Shown: positions 35,576 to 44,569, counted from the first letter of the stretch. The stretch: 64,000 nt of DNA from Ectobacillus panaciterrae DSM 19096 (GCF_000430785.1 NZ_KE387251.1:24889-88888); one strand, 5' to 3'. Notes: generated by a model not told the origin, from the letters alone. Translations and numbers: made by a program.

Positions 35576-35797
35576 TTACTTGTTTATTGTCTCGTTTACT
35601 GAGTTTTTATTGAAAGCATGGACTGCAAATGTTGCTAAAAAAACAAGAACAAGGCTACCAAAAAAGACAAATTCTTTCACTTCGAATCCAAATGAAGCAG
35701 CTATCATTTTCCTAGTCCAATTAACAACGAAGTTAATCCTGCATTCCCTTTCGTTAAATCTATCTTTTGTCCTTTTGCTAATGAGATAGCCATACAA
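35576..35797 (-). CDS. Hypothetical small membrane protein
   Basis: 73 aa with one clear hydrophobic helix (about 42-60, VKEFVFFGSLVLVFLATFAV) and a basic N-terminal half. The ribosome binding site of the ATG at 35797 is weak; an internal ATG (residue 31) behind AGGAAA would give a 43-aa protein. A terminator directly follows. No family recognised. Confidence 0.45.
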   Translation of the reverse strand: MYGYLISKRTKDRFNERECRINFVVNWTRKMIAASFGFEVKEFVFFGSLVLVFLATFAVHAFNKNSVNETINK

Positions 35798-35876
35798 TTA
35801 CTCTTTTTTAATCTAAAAATCACGATGACGTGATTTTACAATGTGAATACTAACATATAATGAGATATTTTTCCAT

Positions 35877-35908
35877 AAAAAGACGGTTTTTTTGTTCACT
35901 TGTATAAA
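35877..35908 (+). mobile_element. MITE-like repeat fragment R9 (right end, subfamily A)
   Basis: AAAAAGACGGTTTTTTTG then TTCACTTGTATA, equal to the right end of R1/R4/R7. The rest is missing. Confidence 0.65.
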
Positions 35909-35969
35909 AAAAATCACCGTTTTCTCTAAATCATTGATTAGTCAACGAATTAGTAGAAACGGTGATTTC
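35909..35969 (-). terminator. Terminator of the YolD-like gene
   Basis: AAATCACCGTTT / AAACGGTGATTT stem with a long loop and a T-run on the minus strand. Confidence 0.7.
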
Positions 35970-36055
35970 TTTCAGGCGACTTCAAAGGATTAGGCCCTTT
36001 CGAGTTATCTTCTTTTCGTTCATAAATACAAATCATTAATAGACAAAGAAAGCGA

Positions 36056-36238
36056 TTAATGAATGTCTTTAATACCAGATAAACGAATAGAAAAGACCTT
36101 TTGCTGTTCATCTTTTAAAGAAAGAGTTTGTTCGTATAAATCAAGGTTACAAACACGCCCCTTGCATGTTTGTAGCGATCCGTTCTTGTAATAATCAATG
36201 GTGAGTACACGTTTTTTTGTTAATTCTTTCAAGATCAT
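36056..36238 (-). CDS. Small YolD-like protein
   Basis: 60 aa. The sequence IDYYKNGSLQTCKGRVCNLD followed by YEQTLSLKD and FSIRLSGIKDIH has the five-strand, Sm-like pattern of the YolD family, whose members are small proteins of Bacillus prophage and SOS loci with unclear function. GAGGAG lies 9 nt before the ATG. Monocistronic with its own terminator. Confidence 0.6.
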   Translation of the reverse strand: MILKELTKKRVLTIDYYKNGSLQTCKGRVCNLDLYEQTLSLKDEQQKVFSIRLSGIKDIH

Positions 36239-36445
36239 ACTTGTATCTCCTCTCTAACTAATGGTCTAAACAAATATATTCAAATTATCGACTAGTTATG
36301 AAAAATGGTAGGAAGAGCACATAACTTTAAGATATGAGCTGCTATGTTTTTATTATATATCAGGATTCTGTAAGCGTTGTCACTATTGTTTGAACGATTT
36401 GTGAATTTTTGAACAAACTATCCTTCTGGCGGTTCTTGTATAATC

Positions 36446-36642
36446 TATATAAGTCCACTTTGTTATTCCGACATATCTATTTGCCACGTAGAACAAAAGG
36501 GAAACTGCGCTCGCTCCCTCTCTATGATTTACCCCTGCGTGGGCCACGAAAAGGGTTTGACCGCTTCTACGCTTAGTCGGATGCTCTCTCCCCCCTAAAA
36601 GAAAAGTTTTTATGTCGATTTTTTTAGTTGCATATATATATA
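36446..36642 (+). mobile_element. MITE-like repeat R5 (subfamily B)
   Basis: Starts TATATAAGTCCACTTTG, core GGGTTTGACCGCTTCTACGC, ends TTTTAGTTGCATATATATA. Confidence 0.8.
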
Positions 36643-36851
36643 TCCTAAATGAATTTTCGACATGAAGTTGGATTTTGTCTATCGTGAACTTATAAATTGT
36701 ATTTATATAGCAAACTGGATCATGATACTGATCATCAAAAAAGCCCAACTTGTTATATACAAGTTATGTGATTTCGTTTCTAATCTCATGTCACTACCGG
36801 GTGTGTTCAACAAGAATGGATGTTATATGTAAGACCCTAGGCTTTATATAC

Positions 36852-36888
36852 AAAATCCCCAATCCTTTTCTAGATATTGGGGATTTTC
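36852..36888 (-). terminator. Terminator of the HMA-like gene
   Basis: AAAATCCCCAAT / ATTGGGGATTTT stem; tails on both strands are T-rich. Confidence 0.75.
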
Positions 36889-37009
36889 TTTGTTTCTTTA
36901 TTTTATCTTTCTTGTAATGTTTCTGTGGTCTCCACTATGTTAACAAAGGTTTTGTTGAGGGAGAAATATCTCATACAATCAGTTTCTTCTACCTGCAAAA
37001 AATGATGTA

Positions 37010-37216
37010 TCACAGCAGATGCAACCCATGTTGTTGAATCCTGTTTATGATTTGTTCTTGCGTAACTTCGTTTTCATTGTATGTAATCTTTACTTCACCA
37101 TCTTCCATGTCCACCCAAGCCCATTCAATGCCATCCATTTGTACAAGAATAGTTTCTAATGTTTGAATTGGTTGTTCATTTGTTGCTTCTTTAACATAAA
37201 TAGTCGTATCCGCCAA
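37010..37216 (-). CDS. HMA-like small protein without the metal-binding CxxC
   Basis: 68 aa with the beta-alpha-beta-beta-alpha-beta pattern of heavy-metal-associated (HMA) domains: TIYVKEATN, ETILVQMDGIEWAWVDMEDG, EVKITYNENEVTQEQIINRI. The GMTCxxC loop of true metallochaperones is replaced by KEATNEQP, so metal binding by Cys is excluded. Role unknown. Confidence 0.6.
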   Translation of the reverse strand: MADTTIYVKEATNEQPIQTLETILVQMDGIEWAWVDMEDGEVKITYNENEVTQEQIINRIQQHGLHLL

Positions 37217-37362
37217 TTATAGATCTTCCTTTCCAATCATTTTTATGGTTCTGGAAAACACTTAACTGCCCTTGTTGTATATATACCCAATAGCAGTAGA
37301 AATATGTAGGAGGTTTGACTTGAAGCTTTGCAATCTTCTCTCGATCATGAAACAAGAGGAGA

Positions 37363-37523
37363 ATTTTTTTATAGTGGGGAGAGATCATCCGGCGACGTAC
37401 AGAAGCGGTCAAATCTTTATAGTGGTTCATGCCAGGGTAAACCAAAGAGAAGAAGCATACCATATTCCCTTTTGGTTGCATACAGCACATGGACATGTCG
37501 AATTTATCATTCACTCATATATA
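37363..37523 (-). mobile_element. MITE-like repeat R6 (subfamily A, one end degraded)
   Basis: Minus strand starts TATATATGAGTGAATGATAA, core GGTTTGACCGCTTCTGTACG (one base differs by copy), and ends shortly after CTCTCCCCACTATAAAAAAA; the other terminal repeat is lost. Confidence 0.75.
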
Positions 37524-37612
37524 AATAAAAAACAATTGAATGCCCATCAATATTTATTTCATCCCATCATTAGATAAAGAGAAAGCATTATTACGAATAA
37601 GGATGGATGGAA

Positions 37613-37777
37613 ATGGCTAAGAGATATCGCGGAAAAGCCTTAAGCACTCTGCCTTCAAATGGAAGAGGGAAATGCCCATTGTGTGGAAGAACAAGAATTA
37701 AGCTATTGTATCCACATAAAACGGATACAAATCAAACGATCCAAGTATGCAAAAATTGTCGTAGTAAAGAACGATAA
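37613..37777 (+). CDS. Small zinc-ribbon protein
   Basis: 54 aa: a basic N-terminus (MAKRYRGKALSTLP) then CPLCG at 21-25 and CKNC at 46-49, a zinc ribbon with four Cys. GGATGGATGG precedes the ATG and a clean terminator follows at 37838. Similar short ribbon proteins occur in Bacillus but I cannot name a family. Possible nucleic-acid binding. Confidence 0.7.
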   Translation: MAKRYRGKALSTLPSNGRGKCPLCGRTRIKLLYPHKTDTNQTIQVCKNCRSKER

Positions 37778-37837
37778 GCCTTTTTTAGATTTTAAATAAA
37801 AACTCTGTTAAACCTCATTGTTGATTTTTAGCTAAAA

Positions 37838-37868
37838 CAAAAAGACCGATTTGATTCGGTCTTTTTTT
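37838..37868 (+). terminator. Terminator of the zinc-ribbon protein gene
   Basis: AAAAGACCGA / TCGGTCTTTT stem followed by T-run. Confidence 0.8.
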
Positions 37869-37983
37869 ACTTCTTGTTCAACTCAAGCACCCTATCGTTT
37901 AAGTACAATTTTTCACAATATCTACAGAAAACGATCAAGTTATTTAAATGATTTTTATTTAATAACCGCTTAAAACAACTTAT

Positions 37984-38868
37984 TCACTCACGCGCGTTTT
38001 TTACAGTGTGTTTTTTATGGAAGGCTGGCTTTACTTCAGCAATTAAGATGGACATCATAATTAACATAGCCCCCATAACCATACGACCTGTCATTACTTC
38101 ATGTAAAAATAAAACTGACAACAACATCCCGAAAAAAGATTCTGTTGATAAAATAATGGCTGCCTTTGTAGCTGTTGTATATTGATGCGCCATATTTTGG
38201 AAAAGATATGCAATCATTGTTGAAAAGACTGCTAAATACACAATTGAATACATTGCTTCCTTTTCGATCGTTGTCGGTATATCACCTTGAATGAACATCG
38301 TAACTACACTTAGCAGAGATGCTGTTATGAATTGTACAATCGTCAGTGAAATTGAATCTTCCTTTTGGACAAAAAGATTTGTATAAAAAATATCAAAAGC
38401 AAAGGCTACTGCACACCCAAGGGATAATGCATCACCTATATTGATCGTCATAGAACCATTCATTGATAAAAAGCCAATGCCTACAATTGCTATGACTGAA
38501 CCGAGCATTTCATATCGATCAATTCTTCGCTTATAAATTAGGTAAGCGATGATCGGCACAATTACAACATTGACGGCTGTTAAAAATGCATTTTTAGATG
38601 GTGTCGTATATTGCAAACCGACCGTTTGTAAAGCAAAGCCTAGATATAAAAAAGTTCCTAATATAGATCCTTTCCATACGACAGATTTTGTAATTTTTTT
38701 GAATTTGTATCCAAATAGCATTGTGAGTAAAAGTGTAGCTAAAACAAACCTTCCCGCCATCACTTGATATGCGGTTAAATATTTTAGTGCAATGTCGGTT
38801 ACAACAAATCCGCTGCCCCAAATAATCGCTGTAATGAGCAGCATTCCATCACCTATATATTGTTTCAT
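37984..38868 (-). CDS. EamA/DMT family transporter (paralogue 3)
   Basis: 294 aa, ten membrane helices, two EamA repeats (about 5-135 and 145-280), with FVVTDIALKYLTAYQVMAGRF at the N-terminus and ILSTESFFGMLLSVLFLHE in repeat 2. More distant from the two other EamA genes than those are from each other. AGGAGGAG precedes the ATG. It is 78 bp downstream of a PucR regulator on the same strand, which may control it. Substrate unknown. Confidence 0.88.
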   Translation of the reverse strand: MKQYIGDGMLLITAIIWGSGFVVTDIALKYLTAYQVMAGRFVLATLLLTMLFGYKFKKITKSVVWKGSILGTFLYLGFALQTVGLQYTTPSKNAFLTAVNVVIVPIIAYLIYKRRIDRYEMLGSVIAIVGIGFLSMNGSMTINIGDALSLGCAVAFAFDIFYTNLFVQKEDSISLTIVQFITASLLSVVTMFIQGDIPTTIEKEAMYSIVYLAVFSTMIAYLFQNMAHQYTTATKAAIILSTESFFGMLLSVLFLHEVMTGRMVMGAMLIMMSILIAEVKPAFHKKHTVKNARE

Positions 38869-38946
38869 CTCTTCTCCTCCTTGACTACAACAAGGATATC
38901 ACAAGAAGAAATACAATAATTTGATTGTAATTCTAAACTTTTAAGC

Positions 38947-40131
38947 TTATTTTTGGAATGATTCCAATCCAATAGTCGTTCCTTCGATTGTTTTATGCAG
39001 TAAGTACAATTTAACTGCTGCGGATAGATTCTCATAAAAAACAAGCTCGTTGCCAAAAGGATCTATTAATTGACGTATTTTCGCCATGCGATAACGAATC
39101 GTATTAGGATGACAATAATGTGTGTCCGCTACTTCCTTCACATTACTTTTCTTTAACACAAATGTCACTGCAGTATTCAGTAAATCTCGATCTGCCTTTT
39201 CAAGCGGTCCTAAATACATTTTCACATAATTGTTAGCGAATTGTGCATCCTTTCGATAAAGCTCTATAAGCAGCCGTTCGGATGCGAGTTGTTCATAATT
39301 ACAAATAGACTTCATTTCAATTTCAGCAATAATTCGAGCATAGTAGGCTTCTCTAACAGCTAGATGAAGTTCTGTATGCGTCTGGTGGACTTGACTGTAA
39401 CCAATCGTTAATCCATCTGATGGAATTGCATAAAGGTCCATCCATTCCTTTAGTATTTTTTCAAATTGGAGCTGTTGGGATTTGTCTGTCAAAAGGATGA
39501 GAATGCTGTGTTTATATGTACAAACTATACTAGACTTCAAAAATGATTCGAATTGGAAAAAGGAGTGCATCCATTGGGAGCCCTCGGATTGTTTCATTTG
39601 AATATTGGCTGTAAATACATATTTCTTAAACGGTTTATTCATTTGTTGTAAGAAGGACTGTATTTGTTTCTCTGATACCTCCTCTTCGATTAAGCATCTC
39701 ATTATATTTTGTAAAAAGAGCGCATGTTCTTTATTTTTAATATAATTCATCACTTCAAAAATGATATCCTCAAAAAATTCATCTCCACCAAAACGTAAAA
39801 TCGGGAAATCTTGCTCATTTGCAAAATTTAGGACCTCGTTCGGTAAATCCTCAAAAATAACTGGCTTATAGGCTAAGGCACTTACCTTTAATTCAATAAG
39901 CTTTTTAATCGTGTCGATTAAACGTTCTGGCCTTTGGTTAGCAAATAATAAGCTGCTGAGTACAAGGCTATGAGGGCTGAAAGCAGTTTCTCTCACTGGC
40001 TGAATACCTTCAGTAAATTCAAAGTCTAAAATTCCAACACTTTGGATTGGATTATTTAATGCATTGCCACCTGCTACAACCGAAAAATCGTTTGTAACTG
40101 ACAGCCGCAATAAATCCTTTACGGTCATCAT
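38947..40131 (-). CDS. PucR family transcriptional regulator
   Basis: 394 aa. An N-terminal PucR domain (about 1-115; begins MMTVKDLLRLS, with the VGILDFEF strand) and a C-terminal PucR-type helix-turn-helix (about 325-385: VKEVADTHYCHPNTIRYRMAKI). Members respond to purine or other metabolite signals. The start chosen is ATG at 40131 after GGGTG; reading back to 40251 adds 40 non-homologous residues. Probable regulator of the downstream DMT exporter. Confidence 0.85.
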   Translation of the reverse strand: MMTVKDLLRLSVTNDFSVVAGGNALNNPIQSVGILDFEFTEGIQPVRETAFSPHSLVLSSLLFANQRPERLIDTIKKLIELKVSALAYKPVIFEDLPNEVLNFANEQDFPILRFGGDEFFEDIIFEVMNYIKNKEHALFLQNIMRCLIEEEVSEKQIQSFLQQMNKPFKKYVFTANIQMKQSEGSQWMHSFFQFESFLKSSIVCTYKHSILILLTDKSQQLQFEKILKEWMDLYAIPSDGLTIGYSQVHQTHTELHLAVREAYYARIIAEIEMKSICNYEQLASERLLIELYRKDAQFANNYVKMYLGPLEKADRDLLNTAVTFVLKKSNVKEVADTHYCHPNTIRYRMAKIRQLIDPFGNELVFYENLSAAVKLYLLHKTIEGTTIGLESFQK

Positions 40132-40266
40132 GCATATCACCCTTTTTAATAACATAGATAACATGATTATAAAGCATCGCAGCATGATTAGATAAATATT
40201 ATTCAATGCTGCCCTGTTGGTCATAAGAATATCAACAATGTTCATTAACACAGCCTAAATAAAAAG

Positions 40267-40307
40267 AAAAAATCCTGGGAAGCAGCAGATATTCCTAGGA
40301 TTTTTTT
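40267..40307 (-). terminator. Terminator of the PepSY-type membrane protein gene
   Basis: AAAATCCTGGGAA / TTCCTAGGATTTT stem, T-run on both strands. Confidence 0.75.
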
Positions 40308-40406
40308 AGTTCAAGATTTCAATAAACAGATGTTAGGGAAAGCATATTAAATACATATAAGAAATACAGCAGTATATTTAAGTTCTATACAATTAAATTT
40401 AGGAAG

Positions 40407-40910
40407 TTACGATGCTGTTGCTACGTCTCTTTTTCTCTTTCTCTTGGCCCTTGCAATCAGCCATGATGTCCATAATCCTGTTCCTGTTAGAATTAGCATA
40501 CCAATTCCAGCAATTAAACCGATAATACCTGAGTGCAGGCTCTTCACCAGCATTTCTAAAGATCCAGCTCCTCCTGCTTGTCTCTGCATCATTCCTCCAT
40601 TTGGGAAGTTGCCATTTTGAGGTCCCCCTGATCCATTAAATGATGGAGCCTGCATCGTATTACTATTACTACTTGCACTGCTATTATTAGTATTTGTGTT
40701 GCTACTTGCACTACTATTATTAGTATTTTTGCTGCTGCTATTTGAAGAACCTGCATTTTGGGAATTAGACTGCTGCATTGCCATTGGCTGCCCGCCCTTA
40801 TCCCCTCCTTTTTGTTGAAAATACAGAACTATGCCCGTGATAGATTGAACAAAAAGAAAGGCAGCGGTAATAATTCCAACCCAGAAATGAATTTGTCTTA
40901 TCTTTTTCAT
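40407..40910 (-). CDS. PepSY-associated membrane protein with Ser/Asn-rich linker
   Basis: 167 aa. N-terminal helix RQIHFWVGIITAAFLFVQSITG and C-terminal helix LHSGIIGLIAGIGMLILTGTGLW are typical of PepSY-TM proteins; the extracellular loop between them (about 38-115) is a low-complexity Ser/Asn/Gly/Gln stretch with repeated NTNNSSASSN units instead of a PepSY domain. The protein ends in a Lys/Arg cluster. Function unknown. Confidence 0.7.
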   Translation of the reverse strand: MKKIRQIHFWVGIITAAFLFVQSITGIVLYFQQKGGDKGGQPMAMQQSNSQNAGSSNSSSKNTNNSSASSNTNTNNSSASSNSNTMQAPSFNGSGGPQNGNFPNGGMMQRQAGGAGSLEMLVKSLHSGIIGLIAGIGMLILTGTGLWTSWLIARAKRKRKRDVATAS

Positions 40911-41426
40911 GTTTATCTCCCCTTTTTATTTTTTAACAAGAACAAAATTATTATGAAACATTCAAATGTGGCATTTTAATAACTAAACCGTTTCATTTCA
41001 TTAACACTTACAATACTCACCATTCCTGACTCCTGTTATTTATTGGCCTTGCCGTACTTTTATTATGTAATTTGAATCTGAGATTAAGTTGAATGTAAAC
41101 TGAAAATTAGCTGAAAATCAATTTGGTAAATTTTAGTGCGAATATACTTTCTTATCTTTTAAATTGAAGAAAACGGAAGAATCTTGTCTTATCAAGCCCG
41201 TATATAATTATACATATCATACAAACACAGTAAGATGGCAGAATCCTTGCCACATCTGATTTTCTGATATTTATGAGCTTCCAATAATGATATGTTATGT
41301 AAACCTCACATGTATAAAATATACATCAATTTTTTTGGTAGTTGTCCAAGCCATTTCGTGAATCTTGTATATATTGAATATGTACAAGTATGATAAAACA
41401 TTTAATTCAGAGGTGAAGAAATAGAA
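40911..41426. other. Gene-free region with dif-like site D2
   Basis: AT-rich. Contains D2 (41277-41305) and its palindrome (41310-41326), followed by the promoter area of the CAP-M23 gene. Nothing else recognised. Confidence 0.5.
41277..41305 (+). other. dif-like Xer site D2 (5' type)
   Basis: Left arm GCTTCCAATAA, 7-nt centre TGATATG, right arm TTATGTAAACC. Four bases later the palindrome ATGTATA-AAA-TATACAT (41310-41326). Lies upstream of the CAP-M23 gene. Confidence 0.65.
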
Positions 41427-42557
41427 ATGGCTTATAGTAAAAAACACGGTTCAAAGTATATGCCATACACTACTAACAAATTTGGCTATAAATATGAGAG
41501 TGATGATATTCATTGTAATAGCCAACAGTTTAGAGCACACTTTCCAAAGTTATGTGGGAGTCAAGATGGTGCTGTAAGATTACAAAATGAGAATATGTAT
41601 GATTATGGAGGTGACGCTATTGATTCATCTTATGAGTCACGAATTATAAATCTTATAAATCAAGAAAGACAAAAACAAGGATTATCTCCATTACAACCAG
41701 ACAGTCAATTAACTGAAGTGGCTAGAGCTAAAGCACAAGATATGTCTCGTTATCAACCACCTGCCCACTATAGTCCAACACTCGGAGGGGACGAGTTTGC
41801 TCAACTAAACAACGCTAATATTCCATATGAAAATGCAGTTGCAAACATATTTTGGGGAAATGGAAAACAATATACACCTGAAGAAGCAGTTACATGGTGG
41901 ATGAATAGCCCTGGACATAGGGCAAATATCTTAAATCCTAATATGACTCATATTGGTGTTGGATACGATTACTCACCTAATGCACCAACTCAAAATAATT
42001 TTTCAATGATTGCAATACGTAAATCTGCTCTTGGTCCTATCTCTGCTCCTACTCCTGTTAATACCGCCCCATGGAGAATTTGCCTAGAATGTCCAATCGT
42101 TACTACTCCATTTCATGCTTATTTCACAGACCCTTTTAACACCGAAGACGATGTTTCAATAATCACACCTTGTGGCCCTAACCATCCAGGAGCTAAGGAT
42201 TTATGGTTTCCAAGCATTGCCATAGGTACGCCAGTATATGCTTCAGAAGCAGGAACTATCAACTTTTTAGCATCAGGAAACCCTCCTTGTGGTAATCCAC
42301 CTACTGGACCTTGTCCGCGAGATGGGAACCTAGTCTCAATAACAAGTGATATCGATCAGTATATTACTCAATATGTTCATGTAACTCCGCTTCCTAATCT
42401 TAAAATAGGGGATCATGTAAATCTCGGGCAACAAATTGGAACGGTTGATATTTCAGGAATTTCTGGCGGTCCCCATGTTCACATGGCGAGGTACACTGCA
42501 ACTGGCTTTGACAGAAGCCCAACCTGTGACTGGGGAATATATGGTGTCGATTTATAG
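41427..42557 (+). CDS. CAP (SCP/PR1) domain fused to an M23-like peptidase domain
   Basis: 376 aa. The CAP domain (about 70-200) has INLINQERQKQGLSPLQ, the ENAVANIFWG region and WWMNSPGHRANILNPNMTHI with HIGVGY. The C-terminal half (about 245-375) resembles M23/LytM endopeptidases: GTPVYASEAGTINFLASG, HVTP-type strand, GDHVNLGQQIGTVD and PHVHM (HxH metal ligands); the first His-Asp motif is the altered HPGAKD. No signal peptide is seen, so secretion would need lysis or another route; coat or spore location is possible. Flanked by dif-like sites D2 and D3 with a terminator after D3. Confidence 0.8.
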   Translation: MAYSKKHGSKYMPYTTNKFGYKYESDDIHCNSQQFRAHFPKLCGSQDGAVRLQNENMYDYGGDAIDSSYESRIINLINQERQKQGLSPLQPDSQLTEVARAKAQDMSRYQPPAHYSPTLGGDEFAQLNNANIPYENAVANIFWGNGKQYTPEEAVTWWMNSPGHRANILNPNMTHIGVGYDYSPNAPTQNNFSMIAIRKSALGPISAPTPVNTAPWRICLECPIVTTPFHAYFTDPFNTEDDVSIITPCGPNHPGAKDLWFPSIAIGTPVYASEAGTINFLASGNPPCGNPPTGPCPRDGNLVSITSDIDQYITQYVHVTPLPNLKIGDHVNLGQQIGTVDISGISGGPHVHMARYTATGFDRSPTCDWGIYGVDL

Positions 42558-42581
42558 TAGATCAATAATTGTTATGAACTA

Positions 42582-42609
42582 ACTACCGATAACACTGATT
42601 ATGTAAACA
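42582..42609 (+). other. dif-like Xer site D3 (3' type)
   Basis: Left arm ACTACCGATAA, centre CACTGA, right arm TTATGTAAACA. Lies between the CAP-M23 stop codon and its terminator. Confidence 0.75.
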
Positions 42610-42649
42610 AAAAATCCCTTCAGTAAGCATGATCTGAAGGGATTTTTTG
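42608..42649 (+). terminator. Terminator after D3
   Basis: AAAATCCCTTCAG / CTGAAGGGATTTT with T-run; begins at the last bases of D3. Confidence 0.85.
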
Positions 42650-42668
42650 TAGGTTTATAGATACATGA

Positions 42669-42696
42669 ACTACCGATAACTCATGTTATGTTAACT
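42669..42696 (+). other. dif-like Xer site D4 (5' type)
   Basis: Left arm ACTACCGATAA, centre CTCATG, right arm TTATGTTAACT, followed by GGTACTGAATACGTAC and AAAAGTAAGTA, a flank repeated exactly after D13. 60 bp after D3. Confidence 0.75.
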
Positions 42697-42902
42697 GGTA
42701 CTGAATACGTACAAAAGTAAGTAGATTTCTTAGCTTGATTGGCATACAGTGGAACCCCTTATAGCAAATTTATATTACATGTATTCTTAGATGTACATAA
42801 AGGTGTTATTTTGACACCAGAACCATAATTACCGGACATAAAGAGTTTTTTTCTATATATTTTATGGGAATAATAAAAGAAAAATGTAATGAGGTAAAAA
42901 AG

Positions 42903-43991
42903 GTGATTGAAAAAGGAAAAATTTCCGCATTTCAAATGGCACTTATGATGTATCCAACGATATTCTCAACTGCTATTCTCATCGTTCCAGCGATAACGGG
43001 AAAATATGCGGAGCGCGATATGTGGATCTCTCCAATTTGGGGGTCACTTAACGGATTCCTTACAGTATTTGTCTTATATCAGTTACATAATCTTTATCCG
43101 AAGAAAACGATTATCCAGTACAGCGAACATGTTATTGGTCGAATTCCAGGAAAGGTACTTGGGTTTGCCTACTTATTCTTTTTTCTGCACACGAATGGCA
43201 TGATATTGAGAGAATATACAGATTTCATTATAAGTTCTTTTTTGCTTAAAACCCCGATGATTGTAGTGATCGGAAGCATGGTTTTGGTCTGTGCCTTTGC
43301 TGTACAAGGCGGTGTGGAAGTGCTGGGGAGAGCCTCTCAACTGTTCATTCCAAATTTAATTTTCATGCTATTCATATTGACTATCTTGTTTCTTAAGGAC
43401 TTGGACCTCAAGAATATGTTTCCAATCATGGAACATGGTATAATGCCCTCGATTCTAGGAGCGGCTGCACCACAGTCTTGGTTTAGCGAAATGTTTCTTA
43501 TTTCTATGCTTCTTCCTTTTTTGACGGATCGTGAAAAAGGGATGAAATGGAGTATGATCTCAGTTCTTGCGATCATGTTTAGTATGATTATCTTTAATTT
43601 GATTGCTATTTTCTTATTTGGAGGAACTACAAGCAGTTATGTCTATCCGATATTTAGCGCTATTCGATACATTCAAATCGGAAATTTTATTCAACATGTT
43701 GAATCAGTTATCATAGTTATTTGGGTAACAGGGACATTCATCAAAATATCAGTGTTCTATTATGCTCTTGTTCTAAGCACTGCCCAATGGTTGAATCTCT
43801 CTAATTACCGTTCAGTCGTCCTTCCACTTGGTTTTTTGTTGATGTTGTTCGGTATGTGGGGGTATCGTAGCATAGGAGAAACTTCCAAGTTTACAGCAAC
43901 CATTCTCCCTTTTTATACCTCCTTTGTTTTAACTTTAATTCCGACATTGCTCCTACTCATCGCTATCATACGGAAAAAAATGAAAAAATAA
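42903..43991 (+). CDS. GerAB family spore germination permease (endospore germination permease)
   Basis: 362 aa, ten to eleven membrane helices of the GerAB / APC-type family, which forms the germinant receptor with GerAA and GerAC in the spore inner membrane. Family signs: KISAFQMALMMYPTIFSTAIL at the N-terminus, EYTDFIISSFLLKTPM near 95, and GEVLGRASQL-like VEVLGRASQLFIP. I chose the GTG at 42903 after GAGGT because GerAB proteins begin with an IEKGKIS-type segment; an ATG at 42864 has no ribosome binding site. No gerAA or gerAC is nearby, so it is an orphan B subunit. It lies between D4 and D5. Confidence 0.85.
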   Translation: MIEKGKISAFQMALMMYPTIFSTAILIVPAITGKYAERDMWISPIWGSLNGFLTVFVLYQLHNLYPKKTIIQYSEHVIGRIPGKVLGFAYLFFFLHTNGMILREYTDFIISSFLLKTPMIVVIGSMVLVCAFAVQGGVEVLGRASQLFIPNLIFMLFILTILFLKDLDLKNMFPIMEHGIMPSILGAAAPQSWFSEMFLISMLLPFLTDREKGMKWSMISVLAIMFSMIIFNLIAIFLFGGTTSSYVYPIFSAIRYIQIGNFIQHVESVIIVIWVTGTFIKISVFYYALVLSTAQWLNLSNYRSVVLPLGFLLMLFGMWGYRSIGETSKFTATILPFYTSFVLTLIPTLLLLIAIIRKKMKK

Positions 43992-44072
43992 ACCATACAG
44001 CATTGAAAATAAGGTTCTAGTGTGTCATTTAATTCATAATTTCACACCTAAAGACGAATGGTTTTTGTATCA

Positions 44073-44205
44073 GGGGTCCCGCCCCATCGCCATCAAGTTA
44101 AAGTTTTATAGCACCCCCAGAACAAAAATTTTGAGTACTCTGACACAAAGATGCTCATTTTATCGCTTTGGGGTTTCTTTATTTTCTTAAGTTGATGTTT
44201 ATGGG
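44073..44205 (+). mobile_element. Small IS231-derived element (two ends, no transposase)
   Basis: Left end GGGTCCCGCCCCATCGCCAT followed by CAAGTTAAAG; right end CTTAAGTTGATGTTTATGGG, the inverted form of an IS231-type end. The 133 bp between have no gene, as expected for a mobile insertion cassette or MITE. Confidence 0.6.
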
Positions 44206-44215
44206 ACAACATTCC

Positions 44216-44340
44216 AAATACAAAAAGAGCCATGTTTAAAACTTGGCTCTTTTTGCATGTAAAGGTATTTCGTGTAAAATGTCGATTCAAATTCATAATA
44301 ATCCAGATAAACGGATAACTTCAAGCGGTAAAATATTACA
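44216..44340 (+). repeat. Dispersed hairpin repeat H, copy 3
   Basis: AAAAAGAGCCA / TGGCTCTTTTT hairpin, then GCATGTAAAGGTATTTCGTG, TAAAATGTCGAT and the extended part ending CAAGCGGTAAAATATTACA. Starts 11 bp after an IS231-like end, as in copy 1. Confidence 0.75.
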
Positions 44341-44540
44341 TTTAATCGATAAGGAAACAAATAACAACACCTTTCCTGGCTATTGGAATATGCAAGATTT
44401 TATACAGTCTTTTGGCATATCTAGCACATAACCAAGAGCCGAAAACTCGTACCATTGCGGCAATGTATAGAACCCTGCATATTTGATAATTTCAGATATC
44501 CTAAGAAATGTTGATATCATGGGGAGTGTGTGAATAAGCA

Positions 44541-44569
44541 ACTTCCGATAATAAGATGTTATGTAAACT
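44541..44569 (+). other. dif-like Xer site D5 (5' type)
   Basis: Left arm ACTTCCGATAA, 7-nt centre TAAGATG, right arm TTATGTAAACT identical to B. subtilis dif. Four bases later the perfect palindrome ATGTATAC-G-GTATACAT (44574-44590). Confidence 0.75.

Larger units (their letters stand above)
36239..37009. other. Gene-free region with MITE copy R5
   Basis: Contains R5 (36446-36642) and the terminator of the HMA-like gene (36852-36888). No other feature seen. Confidence 0.5.

Noticed and set aside
36784-36830. Possible dif-like site beginning CACTACCGGG
   Set aside because: Arms are too far apart and the right arm (TTATATGTAAG) is displaced.
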